Source: Pseudomonas sp. GOM6 (GTDB lineage: Bacteria > Pseudomonadota > Gammaproteobacteria > Pseudomonadales > Pseudomonadaceae). From it: a stretch of 64,000 nt of DNA. Positions 1 to 7,931 of the stretch are shown piece by piece. The notes beneath the pieces were generated by a model. The model worked only from the letters and a program-made list of their open reading frames with translations. It did no database searches and was not told where the DNA came from. The stretch lies in contig NZ_JARPUS010000008.1 of the NCBI RefSeq assembly GCF_029537485.1, positions 62,001 through 126,000 on the forward strand, in the 5' to 3' direction. The number at the start of each line of letters is the position of its first letter. Positions within the stretch are counted from its first letter, which is position 1. A program made the position numbers and the translations under genes.

Positions 1-531
1 GTCGGTCAGGGCGATCGACCACATGCCGCCAAACAGGGTGTACAGCAGCACGATGAAGGTGCCGAGGAACATGCCCTGGGTGGTGCTGATGGCACCGTCG
101 GAGATCACGTTGAACACCACGCCGAGGGCGATCAGCTGAGCGGCAATCCAGCCCAGGTAGGACAACACGATGACCAGACTGACGATCAGCTCGACCTGCG
201 AGCCATAGCGCTTCTTGAAGTAGTCACCGATGGTCAGCAGGTTCAGGCGGTACAGCGGGCGGGCGATGATCGCGCCCACCAGGAACAGGCACCAGAAGGA
301 GCCGAAGGGGTCTTCGACGATACCGGCGAAGCCTTCTTCGAGGAAGGTGGCGGGAATACCCAACACCGCCTCGGAGCCGAACCAGGTGGCGAACACCATG
401 GCGGCCACGATGGGGAAGCCCATGCTGCGACCGCCGGCGGCGAAGTCACGGGTGTTCTTCACCCGCGTGGAGGCATAGAAACCGATGGCCACGGTGGCCA
501 GTAGATACAGCGCGACGAACCAGATCAGCAT
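1..531 (-). CDS. Sodium:solute symporter family protein, N-terminal part
   Basis: The leftward frame gives 177 codons and runs off the left edge, so the C-terminal two thirds are missing. The visible part begins MLIWFVALYLLATVAIGF and has several hydrophobic helices and the motif ARPLYRLNLLTIGDYFKKRYG, typical of the early helices of SSS (SLC5-like) Na+/solute symporters of the inner membrane. I chose the ATG at 531. A GTG at 558 in the same frame has a better Shine-Dalgarno (GGGGAAG) and would add nine residues, so it is a real alternative. The substrate cannot be told from this part; amino acids, carboxylates or pantothenate are all used by the family. Family assignment is firm, substrate unknown. 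Confidence 0.85.
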   Translation of the reverse strand, partial: MLIWFVALYLLATVAIGFYASTRVKNTRDFAAGGRSMGFPIVAAMVFATWFGSEAVLGIPATFLEEGFAGIVEDPFGSFWCLFLVGAIIARPLYRLNLLTIGDYFKKRYGSQVELIVSLVIVLSYLGWIAAQLIALGVVFNVISDGAISTTQGMFLGTFIVLLYTLFGGMWSIALTD

Positions 532-558
532 GTTGTCCTGTTCCAGAACTCGATCCAC

Positions 559-1029
559 CGCATGCTTCCCCGCAAGGCGTAGAAGGGTGTTGAAAAAACG
601 GTGGCGAGGCAGCCAGCGCAAGGCAAAAACAGGCGAAAAAGCGCAGTTTACGAGCGGTAAATGAGCATTTTGAGCCTGTTTTTAAACGCAGCGATGGCAA
701 CGCAGGTAGTTTTTCCAACAGCCTGACAGGGGCTGGACGGTAGATCACAGGGTTATTGTTGTGGCCATCCTGGCCCTGCATAGAGTCGGGGCACCGATGA
801 TCCCGGCGACTCGGGCCGCGCAGTCTGGCAAAAACGTCAAATATGTCAAACAAAAATGACGAACAGCCTGAGTATTTTCATCAGCCCTGCAGGCAGCGAT
901 TTATAAGGCGATGAAATCTGTGAAGTTTTGTTATCGGCATGCAAAAGGCAGTTTTATATATTTGACACTCGCTGATAGGCGGCCGGCAGGCCGCTATGGT
1001 CGACACCAGCCTCGCCACGGACGCCACCC
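559..1029. other. 471-bp intergenic region with a palindromic repeat
   Basis: No gene is supported here. The left half holds a long imperfect palindrome (listed separately). The right half, 840-960, is AT-rich and carries two copies of GTCAAA (838-851 area) and the stretch TTTTATATATTT near 952-963. It probably contains the divergent promoters of the symporter and LysR genes. I could not fit a convincing -35/-10 pair. The leftward frame at 446-853 crosses the repeat and looks spurious. Confidence 0.5.
586..722. repeat. ~135-bp nested palindromic intergenic repeat (MITE-like)
   Basis: Three nested inverted pairs are visible: TGTTGAAAAAAC (588-599) against GTTTTTCCAACA (709-720), AAAAACAGGC (625-634) against GCCTGTTTTT (674-683), and TTTAC against GTAAA around 647-661. 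The whole unit is an imperfect hairpin with no open frame of its own. From memory, the same kind of element is common between genes in the stutzeri/mendocina/alcaligenes part of Pseudomonas. It could be a non-autonomous mobile element or a transcript-processing structure. It separates the symporter gene from its upstream region. Confidence 0.75.
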
Positions 1030-1956
1030 ATGGACATAAAGCAGCTCAGATTCCTTGTCGCACTGGAGGAAACCGGCCATTTTGGCCAGGCCGCCGCACG
1101 CTGCCATGTGACCCAGCCGACGCTGTCCATGCGCCTGCGCAATCTGGAGGAGGAGCTGGGCCTGGAACTGGTGCGACGTGGCCAGCGCTTCGAAGGTTTT
1201 ACCGAGGAAGGTCGGCGCATCCTGGCCTGGGCTCGCGGCCTGCTCGCCGCCCAGGACGGTTTGTATGCCGAGGCGGCGGCCTGTCGTGGGCAACTGGTCG
1301 GCACCCTGCGCCTGGGCGTGGTACCGCTGGCCGGCTTCGACCCGATGCGCTTGCTACGCCTGTTTGCCGCCGCACACCCGGAGCTGCGCTTTCGCCTGTT
1401 TGCCCTGAGCAGCGAACAGATTCTCGAGCGCCTGGCCAGCAACCAGCTCGACCTCGGCCTGTCCTACCTGGAACGCCTCGACCGCGAACACTTCGACAGC
1501 CTGGCCCTGGCTGACACGCGCATGGGGCTACTGTACGACCATCGCCACTTCAGCATCGACCCAGCCAACCTGAGCTGGGAAGCCGTGGCCGCGCAGCCGC
1601 TCGGCCTACTGTCGAGCGGCATGCACTTTCGCCAGTCCATCGACCACGCCCTGCGCAGCCGCGGCCTGAACCCGCAGCCACGCCTGGAAACCGATGCCGT
1701 TCATCAGCTGCTGCAGGCCGTGCGCGCCGGACTCTGCTGCGCGGTGTTACCGCTGCACAGCGGTCTGGACAGGCTGGCCGAAGGCCTGACCCTAAGCCCC
1801 ATTGACGCGGCACAAACCCTAGCACCGCTGGGCCTGATCCTGCGCCGGGCAGCACCACGTTCAGCGCTGGCCGAAGCCTGTTTCAACGCGGCCAGAACCC
1901 TGTTGGCCGAGGATTCGATAGAGCCCATCGATCAGCACATCGACCACAGCGATTAG
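1030..1956 (+). CDS. LysR-family transcriptional regulator
   Basis: The protein has 308 residues, the usual LysR length. It starts MDIKQLRFLVALEETGHFGQAAARC, a typical winged helix-turn-helix with the recognition helix around residues 18-40 (VTQPTLSMRLRNLEEELG). A periplasmic-binding-like effector domain follows from about residue 90. The gene precedes fdhD and a YdeP-type oxidoreductase on the same strand (58 bp to fdhD), so it may control them; LysR genes often act on neighbours. The effector is unknown. The longer overlapping frame starting at 996 lacks family character. Confidence 0.9.
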   Translation: MDIKQLRFLVALEETGHFGQAAARCHVTQPTLSMRLRNLEEELGLELVRRGQRFEGFTEEGRRILAWARGLLAAQDGLYAEAAACRGQLVGTLRLGVVPLAGFDPMRLLRLFAAAHPELRFRLFALSSEQILERLASNQLDLGLSYLERLDREHFDSLALADTRMGLLYDHRHFSIDPANLSWEAVAAQPLGLLSSGMHFRQSIDHALRSRGLNPQPRLETDAVHQLLQAVRAGLCCAVLPLHSGLDRLAEGLTLSPIDAAQTLAPLGLILRRAAPRSALAEACFNAARTLLAEDSIEPIDQHIDHSD

Positions 1957-2014
1957 ACGCTGCCCGACACTGGCCCTAGGCTGAGACCACTCCCTCGACA
2001 GAAGGGCCACCCTC

Positions 2015-2821
2015 ATGCCTGCCGCGTCTCTCTCCGCACCCGGTTACGCCTATGCCGAGCTGGGCCTGCACAACCACCACGCCAACGCCGAACTGGCCAG
2101 GGAATGTGCCCTGGCACTGAGTTACAACGGCCTCAGCCATGCGGTAATGATGGCCTCGCCGGATGATCTGGAAGACTTCGCCATCGGCTTCAGTCTGAGT
2201 GCCGGCCTGATCGACTCCATCGACGACATCTATGACATCCAGCTGAGCGGCACCGACAGCGCCCGTCAGGCCCAGCTGCGCATCAGCAGTCGCACCTTCT
2301 GGCGGCTCAGGCAGCAGCGTCGTCAGCTGGCCGGCAACAGCGGCTGCGGCCTGTGTGGCGTGGAGGCGCTGGAGCAGGCCCTGCCCCAGCTCAAGGCCCT
2401 GGCGCCGAGCAACCTGCCGCCGGCCAGCCATCTGCACGCACTGCGCGAGCGCATTGGCGCGGCCCAGCAAGGCGCCCGCAGCAGTGGCGCACTGCACGCC
2501 GCGCTGTTCGTCGACGCCCGCGGCGAGATCGCCCTGTGCCGTGAAGACATCGGCCGGCATAACGCCCTGGACAAGCTGATCGGCGCCCTCGCCCGTTCCG
2601 ACGAGGCAGCCAATGCCGGCTTTGCCGTGGTCACCAGCCGCTGCAGCCTGGAGTTGCTGCACAAGGCCGTGCGTTGTGGCATCGCCACCCTGGTCAGCCT
2701 GTCCGCCCCCACGGCACTGACCGTGGACTGGGCGCGCCGTCACCACCTCAACCTGATCCACCTGCCCCACCACAGCGCACCACGGGTGTACAGCCCGGCG
2801 CCCGAGGAGTACCGCGCATGA
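2015..2821 (+). CDS. fdhD: Formate dehydrogenase accessory sulfurtransferase FdhD
   Basis: The 268-residue product contains the FdhD signature around residues 110-120, SGCGLCGVEAL. Its paired cysteines take sulfur from IscS and pass it to the bis-MGD molybdenum cofactor of formate dehydrogenases. DDLEDFAIGFSLSAGLI and the C-terminal CREDIGRHNALDKLIG and SRCSLELLHKA blocks are also family features. The stop overlaps the start of the next gene in ATGA, implying translational coupling with its likely client oxidoreductase. The start at 2015 is preceded by a weak AAGG. Confidence 0.95.
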   Translation: MPAASLSAPGYAYAELGLHNHHANAELARECALALSYNGLSHAVMMASPDDLEDFAIGFSLSAGLIDSIDDIYDIQLSGTDSARQAQLRISSRTFWRLRQQRRQLAGNSGCGLCGVEALEQALPQLKALAPSNLPPASHLHALRERIGAAQQGARSSGALHAALFVDARGEIALCREDIGRHNALDKLIGALARSDEAANAGFAVVTSRCSLELLHKAVRCGIATLVSLSAPTALTVDWARRHHLNLIHLPHHSAPRVYSPAPEEYRA

Positions 2822-5109
2822 GCCAGCCCCGTTACCAGCCTTACACCGGCCCGGCCGCCGGCTGGGGCGCGCTGCGCGCCGTGACCCAGCACTGGCTGGA
2901 CAGCAAGCAGCCGTTCAAGAACCTGCGCGCCATGCTCAAGACCAACCAGCACGGCGGCTTCGACTGCCCCGGTTGTGCCTGGGGCGACTCGCCCGAACAG
3001 CATCTGGTGAAATTCTGCGAGAACGGCGCCAAGGCGGTGAACTGGGAAGCCACCCGGCGCGGCATCGGCCGCGAGTTCTTTGCCCGCTACAGCGTCGCCC
3101 AGTTGCGCGAACAGAGCGACTACTGGCTGGAGCACCAGGGCCGGCTGATCGAGCCACTGCGCTACGACGCCGCCAGTGACCGCTATGTGCCGATCAGCTG
3201 GGAGGCCGCCTTCGCGCTGATCGGCAACACCCTGCGAGGGCTGGACAGCCCTGACCAGGCCGAGTTCTACACCTCGGGCCGGGCCAGCAACGAGGCCGCC
3301 TTCCTCTACCAGCTGATGGTGCGCGCCTTTGGCAGCAACAACTTCCCCGACTGCTCGAACATGTGCCACGAAGCCAGCGGCGTGGCCCTCGGCGAGAGCA
3401 TCGGCGTGGGCAAGGGCACGGTGACCTTCGATGACTTCGCCAAGGCCGACGCCATCTTCGTCTTCGGCCAGAACCCCGGCACCAACCACCCGCGCATGCT
3501 CGAACCGCTGCGCGAGGCGGTCGAGCGCGGCGCCAGCGTGGTCTGCTTCAATCCGCTCAAGGAACGCGGCCTGGAGCGCTTCCAGCACCCGCAGCATGCG
3601 CTGGAGATGCTCAGCAACGGCTCGGCGCCGACCAGCAGCGCCTACTTCCGCCCGTGCCTGGGTGGCGACATGGCCGCCGTGCGCGGCATGGCCAAGTACC
3701 TGCTGCAGTGGGAGCGCGCGCGGCCCGGCACGGTGTTCGACCAGGCCTTTATCGACCAGCACAGCGATGGCCTCGACGCCTGGCTGGCCGCCGTGGACGC
3801 CACCGACTGGGCGCAGATCGAAGAGCAATCCGGCCTCAGCCGCAGCGAAATCGAGCAGGCCGCACGCCTCTACGCACGCGCCGAGCGAGTCATCACCTGC
3901 TGGGCCATGGGCATCACCCAGCACCGCCATTCAGTGGCGACCATCCAGGAAATCAGCAACCTGATGCTGCTGCGCGGCAACCTCGGCAAGCCCGGCGCCG
4001 GCCTGTGCCCGGTACGCGGCCACAGCAACGTGCAGGGCGACCGCACCATGGGCATCAACGAGCGGCCGCCGGCCTTCCTGCTCGATGCCCTGCAGCGGCG
4101 CTTCGACTTCCCGGTACCGCGCCAGCCCGGGCACAACACGGTGGAAGCCATCGAGGCCATGCTCGCCGGGCGCAGCCGGGTATTCATCGGCCTCGGCGGC
4201 AACTTCGCCCAGGCCACCCCGGACAGCCCGCGTACCCACGCCGCCCTGCAGCAATGCGAGCTGACCGTACAGATCAGCACGAAGCTCAACCGCAGCCACC
4301 TGATGCACGGCCGCCAGGCGCTGATCCTGCCCTGCCTGGGGCGCACCGACCTCGACCTGCAGGCGGGCCAGTCACAGGCCGTGACGGTGGAGGACTCCTT
4401 CAGCATGATCCACGCCTCCTACGGACAGCTTTCGCCGCTGTCACGGGAGATGCGCTCGGAACCGGCGATCATCGCCGGCATGGCCAACGCCCTGCTCGGC
4501 AGCCAGCCGGTGGACTGGCTGTGGTTGATCGAGGACTACGCGCGCATCCGCCAGCTGATCGCCGACTGCATCCCCGGCTTCGCCGACTTCAACGCCCGCC
4601 TCGCCCAGCCAGGTGGTTTCTACCTGGGCAATGCCGCCGCCCGCCGCCAGTGGCACACCGCCAGCGGCAAGGCACGCTTCGTCGCCCATGCCCTGCCCGA
4701 CCAGCTGATGCCGCCCGAGGCGTGCGCCGAGCAGGCCGACCTGGTACTGCAGACCCTGCGCTCCCACGACCAGTACAACACCACGCTGTACGGCCTGGAT
4801 GACCGTTATCGCGGGGTCAAGGGCCAGCGCGAGGTGCTGTTCGTCAACGCGCAAGACATCCGCCGCCTGGGCTACGAGCCGGGGCAGCAGGTGGATATCG
4901 TCTCTCTGTGGGACGACGGCATCGAGCGGCGCGTGCGCGGCTTCACCCTGCTCGCCTACGACACTCCCCAGGGCCAGGCGGCCGCCTACTACCCGGAGAC
5001 CAACCCGCTGGTACCGCTGGCCAGCGTCGGTGACGACAGCCACACCCCGACCTCGAAGTTCATCGCCATCCGCCTGCAGCCGGCCACCCTGAGCGCTCGA
5101 ATTGCCTGA
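2818..5109 (+). CDS. FdhF/YdeP-family molybdopterin oxidoreductase
   Basis: The product has 763 residues from the ATG overlapping the fdhD stop. An in-frame extension to 2674 lies inside fdhD and is rejected. The N-terminal CPGCAWG and the DCSNMCHEASGVAL block are typical of YdeP-type proteins, and GHSNVQGDRTMGI and the C-terminal molydopterin-dinucleotide domain (NTTLYGLDDRYRGVKGQRE) fit the family. These cytoplasmic enzymes bind bis-MGD and resemble formate dehydrogenase H, but this one has no in-frame TGA selenocysteine codon. Substrate is uncertain: the E. coli relative is linked to acid resistance. Linkage to fdhD supports a sulfurated Mo cofactor. Confidence 0.9.
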   Translation: MSQPRYQPYTGPAAGWGALRAVTQHWLDSKQPFKNLRAMLKTNQHGGFDCPGCAWGDSPEQHLVKFCENGAKAVNWEATRRGIGREFFARYSVAQLREQSDYWLEHQGRLIEPLRYDAASDRYVPISWEAAFALIGNTLRGLDSPDQAEFYTSGRASNEAAFLYQLMVRAFGSNNFPDCSNMCHEASGVALGESIGVGKGTVTFDDFAKADAIFVFGQNPGTNHPRMLEPLREAVERGASVVCFNPLKERGLERFQHPQHALEMLSNGSAPTSSAYFRPCLGGDMAAVRGMAKYLLQWERARPGTVFDQAFIDQHSDGLDAWLAAVDATDWAQIEEQSGLSRSEIEQAARLYARAERVITCWAMGITQHRHSVATIQEISNLMLLRGNLGKPGAGLCPVRGHSNVQGDRTMGINERPPAFLLDALQRRFDFPVPRQPGHNTVEAIEAMLAGRSRVFIGLGGNFAQATPDSPRTHAALQQCELTVQISTKLNRSHLMHGRQALILPCLGRTDLDLQAGQSQAVTVEDSFSMIHASYGQLSPLSREMRSEPAIIAGMANALLGSQPVDWLWLIEDYARIRQLIADCIPGFADFNARLAQPGGFYLGNAAARRQWHTASGKARFVAHALPDQLMPPEACAEQADLVLQTLRSHDQYNTTLYGLDDRYRGVKGQREVLFVNAQDIRRLGYEPGQQVDIVSLWDDGIERRVRGFTLLAYDTPQGQAAAYYPETNPLVPLASVGDDSHTPTSKFIAIRLQPATLSARIA

Positions 5110-5134
5110 AATGGGCGCTTTGTAACAGACTAAG

Positions 5135-5153
5135 GCCCCGGCCGCGCCGGGGC
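5135..5153 (+). terminator. GC-rich hairpin after the oxidoreductase gene
   Basis: GCCCCGG and CCGGGGC pair across a five-base loop, 25 bp after the stop. The downstream bases (AGCTTCTT) are only weakly T-rich, so intrinsic termination is plausible but not certain. Confidence 0.5.
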
Positions 5154-5242
5154 AGCTTCTTCCTGGCAGCGCCCCTGGCCGGCCATCCGGCTTCGCGCAA
5201 TCGCTCGCCTACCGCGTTTTAGCGGGCGCTAGGAGTGTCCTG

Positions 5243-6181
5243 TTGAAGATGAAGAAGAGCGACTGGATCTGGACGCTGATCGGCCTGCTCGCCGTCGCCC
5301 TCTCCGGTTACCTGCTGTACAAGGAAGTCCGCTCCATCTCCCTTGCCGAGCTTCGCGGCAGCCTTCTGGCGATTGATACCCACCACTGGCTACTGGCCGG
5401 CCTGTCGACCCTGGGCGCCTACTGCGCCCTGGCCTGGTATGACCGCATCGCCATTGCTCACCTGGGCAAGAAAATCTCCTGGTGGTTCATCACCCTGTGC
5501 TCCTTCACCACCTACGCCCTGGCCCACAACATCGGCGCCTCGGTGTTCTCCGGCGCGGTGGTGCGCTACCGGGCCTATTCCAGCAAAGGCCTGACTCCCG
5601 GCGAGATCGGCCTGCTGATCTTCTTCTGCTCCTTCACCTTCGCCCTCGGCGTACTGCTCGCGGGGGGCTTGGTCCTGCTGCTCAACCCGACGTTGATCGA
5701 ACGCTTGCTCGGTCTGCAGCCCTGGCTGGCTAAGGTGCTGGGTGGTCTGCTGCTGGGCCTGGTGGCGCTCTATGTACTGGGCTCCTGGCGCCATTTCAAA
5801 CCCTGGACCTGGCGCAAGCTGCACATTGAATATCCACGCCTGCCCATCGTCGCCCGCCAGCTGCTGGCGGGGCCACTGGAGCTGTTCTGCGCGGCGGCGA
5901 TCATCTACTTCGCCCTGCCCGAGGCCAGCAATCCGGGCTACCTGACCGTGCTCGGCGTGTTCCTCGTGTCGTTTTCCCTGGCCTTGCTGTCCCACGCGCC
6001 AGGCGGCCTTGGCGTGCTGGAGGTGACCTTTCTCAAGGCCCTGCCCGATGTGCCAACGGCCGACGTGCTGGCGGCCCTGATCGTGTTCCGCGTGTTCTAC
6101 CTGTTACTGCCGTTCGCCTTGTCACTGCTGGTAGTGATCGCCTTCGAGTGGCAGCAGTGGCGCGGCAAAAGACAGCACTAG
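5243..6181 (+). CDS. YbhN/UPF0104-family inner-membrane protein
   Basis: The product has 312 residues with about eight hydrophobic helices. It contains HNIGASVFSGAVVRYRAYSSKGLTPGEIG and SHAPGGLGVLEVTFL, both hallmarks of the lysylphosphatidylglycerol-synthase transmembrane (UPF0104/YbhN) family. The soluble aminoacyl-transferase domain of MprF is absent, so a flippase- or scaffold-like membrane role is more likely than lipid synthesis. The start appears to be TTG at 5243: AGGAG at 5231-5235 is seven bases before it, while the ATG at 5249 sits 13 bases away. In E. coli ybhN neighbours a cardiolipin synthase; no such neighbour is seen here. Confidence 0.85.
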   Translation: MKMKKSDWIWTLIGLLAVALSGYLLYKEVRSISLAELRGSLLAIDTHHWLLAGLSTLGAYCALAWYDRIAIAHLGKKISWWFITLCSFTTYALAHNIGASVFSGAVVRYRAYSSKGLTPGEIGLLIFFCSFTFALGVLLAGGLVLLLNPTLIERLLGLQPWLAKVLGGLLLGLVALYVLGSWRHFKPWTWRKLHIEYPRLPIVARQLLAGPLELFCAAAIIYFALPEASNPGYLTVLGVFLVSFSLALLSHAPGGLGVLEVTFLKALPDVPTADVLAALIVFRVFYLLLPFALSLLVVIAFEWQQWRGKRQH

Positions 6182-6337
6182 ACAGGGCGGGCCTGACTAG
6201 CAAACACCCGCACTAGAGGCCTCCGCGCCGTCCATTGACACCGTCGATGGCTACTATCAGGAGGCTTAACTTTTGTCTTGGCGCCGCGCCAGTAGTATGG
6301 CCCCCGTACTCACTGACGCCCCCACAAGGAGCCCGAG

Positions 6338-6706
6338 ATGAAAACGCATCTACTTGCCAGCCTGATCCTGGCTACCCTGACCAGCAGCGCCTTCGCCCTA
6401 CCGGGTAACGAGCAGCCGCCGCTGATCGAACGACAGCCCGTCCACCACCAGAGCACAGTGGCCGAAGGTGGCGCTGATCGCCTGATCGAGAGCCGCGATG
6501 TTGCCGAAAATGGCAGCGAACGCACCAAGGCCTTCCGCGTCGCCGAAGGTGGCTCCGATCGCCTGATCGAAAGCCGTGACGTCGCCGAGAATGGCAGCGA
6601 GCGCACCAAAGGCATCCGCGTCGCCGAAGGTGGTTCCGATCGTCTGATCGACAGCCGTGACGTCGCCGAGAATGGCAGCGAGCGAGTCGGCCGCCATACC
6701 GCCTGA
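6338..6706 (+). CDS. Small secreted protein with three 27-residue VAExG repeats
   Basis: The 122-residue product starts with a clear signal peptide (residues 1-20, ending SSAFA). After a short linker come three near-identical 27-residue units starting at residues 41, 68 and 95 (DNA 6458, 6539, 6620; 81 bp each). Each unit splits into two related halves, VAEGGSDRLIESRD and VAENGSERTKAFR, so the underlying motif is VAExGx(D/E)R repeated six times. The mature protein is charged, lacks cysteine and has no visible enzyme motif. AAGGAG lies before the ATG and a strong terminator follows, so it is a single-gene unit. I recall similar Pseudomonas proteins with uninformative names but know no proven function. 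Confidence 0.85.
   Translation: MKTHLLASLILATLTSSAFALPGNEQPPLIERQPVHHQSTVAEGGADRLIESRDVAENGSERTKAFRVAEGGSDRLIESRDVAENGSERTKGIRVAEGGSDRLIDSRDVAENGSERVGRHTA
6458..6700 (+). repeat. Three tandem 81-bp in-frame repeats
   Basis: Units begin at 6458, 6539 and 6620. Differences are mostly synonymous or conservative (GCT/TCC at the sixth codon, GAG/GAA/GAC near the middle), showing duplication followed by selection on the protein. The third unit diverges in its last residues. Unit number could vary between strains by slippage. Confidence 0.9.
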
Positions 6707-6726
6707 ATCAGGCTGCACGTCCCCAA

Positions 6727-6752
6727 AGCCCGGCACATGCCGGGCTTTTTGT
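6727..6752 (+). terminator. Rho-independent terminator of the repeat-protein gene
   Basis: AGCCCGGC and GCCGGGCT form an eight-base-pair stem over the loop ACAT, followed at once by TTTTTG. It lies 21 bp after the stop codon. Confidence 0.9.
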
Positions 6753-6842
6753 TGGCCCATAAACCGACCGTACAGACTTGAGGCCCAAACTAGTGGAAGC
6801 TGCTTCAGCCGCGATTCAGAGCCCTCAGATACACGCCGCTGC

Positions 6843-7922
6843 CTATTGCCACGAACTGGCCGGCGGCAGGCGGTAGATCCAGATCCGCCGCAACACGCTG
6901 AAGAACTGGCTCGACAGTCGGCCAGTGTTGTACACCTGGCCATAGCGCGCCGCGATCTCGCGTACCCGTGGCGCCAGCTCGGCATAGCGTCGCGCCGGCA
7001 GGTCGGGAAACAGGTGATGCTCGATCTGGTGGCTGAGGTTGCCGGTAAGGATGTGCAGCAACTTGCCGCCCTGCAGGTTGCTGGAACCACGCAGCTGACG
7101 CAGGTACCAGTGACCACGGCTTTCGCCGACCACCGATTCCTTGCTGAACACCGCCGCGCGCTCGGTGAAGTGGCCGCAGAAGATCACCAGGAAGGTCCAC
7201 AGATTGCGCAGTAGGTTGGCCAGCGCATTGCCGGCCAGCACGGCCAGGGCATTGGCTCCTAACAGCAGCGCCAGCAGCGGAAACAGCAGGTAGTCCTTGC
7301 CCCACTGGCGCAGCAGCTTGGCACCGAACTGGCGGGCCAGCGGACGCACTTCGTCGCTGCCGATGCGGCCCTTGAACCACTGATCCAGGCGCAGGTGCTG
7401 GATGGCCACGGCGTACTGGAACAGCAGCGCCTGCAAGGTCACCCACAGCGGCTGCCAGCGGTAAAACGGCTTCCAGCGCTGCTCGGGAAACAGCCGCACC
7501 ACGCCATAGCCGACGTCGTCGTCCATGCCGATCACGTTGGTCCAGGTGTGGTGCATATGGTTGTGCGTGTGCCGCCAGAAATCGGCCGGGCCAACGATGT
7601 CCCATTCATAGTCGCGACCACTCAACTGCGGGTCGTTCATCCAGTCGTACTGGCCGTGCATCACGTTGTGGCCCAGCTCCATGTTTTCCAGGATCTTGCC
7701 CAGCCCCAGCAGCAGCGTGCCGAGCAGCCAGGTCGGCGGAAACCAGCCCAGCATCAGCAGCGCCCGGCCGCTCCAGCAGCACAGGCGCACCACGCTGCGT
7801 ACCCGGCGGATATAGCGGGCATCAGCCTCGCCCAGGTCAGCCACCACGGCCTGGCGCAAGCCGTCCAGTTCGGCGGCGAAAGCCTCCAGCTCGGCGCTGT
7901 TCAGTTCACGGTCGAGTCGCAT
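6843..7922 (-). CDS. desB: Acyl-CoA delta-9 fatty acid desaturase DesB
   Basis: The 359-residue protein carries the three histidine clusters of membrane di-iron desaturases: HNVMH near residue 85, HNHMHH near 120, and HQIEHH near 310. Hydrophobic helices lie between them. It introduces a cis double bond into acyl-CoA to make oleate-type chains aerobically, taking electrons from the oxidoreductase encoded just upstream (desC, 9 bp away). Order and orientation match the P. aeruginosa desCB operon, which DesT represses according to the saturation of acyl-CoAs. Confidence 0.92.
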   Translation of the reverse strand: MRLDRELNSAELEAFAAELDGLRQAVVADLGEADARYIRRVRSVVRLCCWSGRALLMLGWFPPTWLLGTLLLGLGKILENMELGHNVMHGQYDWMNDPQLSGRDYEWDIVGPADFWRHTHNHMHHTWTNVIGMDDDVGYGVVRLFPEQRWKPFYRWQPLWVTLQALLFQYAVAIQHLRLDQWFKGRIGSDEVRPLARQFGAKLLRQWGKDYLLFPLLALLLGANALAVLAGNALANLLRNLWTFLVIFCGHFTERAAVFSKESVVGESRGHWYLRQLRGSSNLQGGKLLHILTGNLSHQIEHHLFPDLPARRYAELAPRVREIAARYGQVYNTGRLSSQFFSVLRRIWIYRLPPASSWQ

Positions 7923-7931
7923 CGTGATTCC

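Noticed and set aside
446..853. 135-codon minus-strand frame upstream of the symporter
   Set aside because: Half of it is the palindromic repeat, the other half shares bases with the symporter N-terminus in another frame.
2740..3930. 396-codon minus-strand frame opposite fdhD and the oxidoreductase
   Set aside because: Composition is Ala/Gly/Val/Leu-rich without motifs, and it crosses two coupled plus-strand genes.
6458..6700. Tandem 81-bp repeats resembling a CRISPR-like or satellite array
   Set aside because: The units are contiguous, in frame, have no spacers, and code for protein repeats after a signal peptide.
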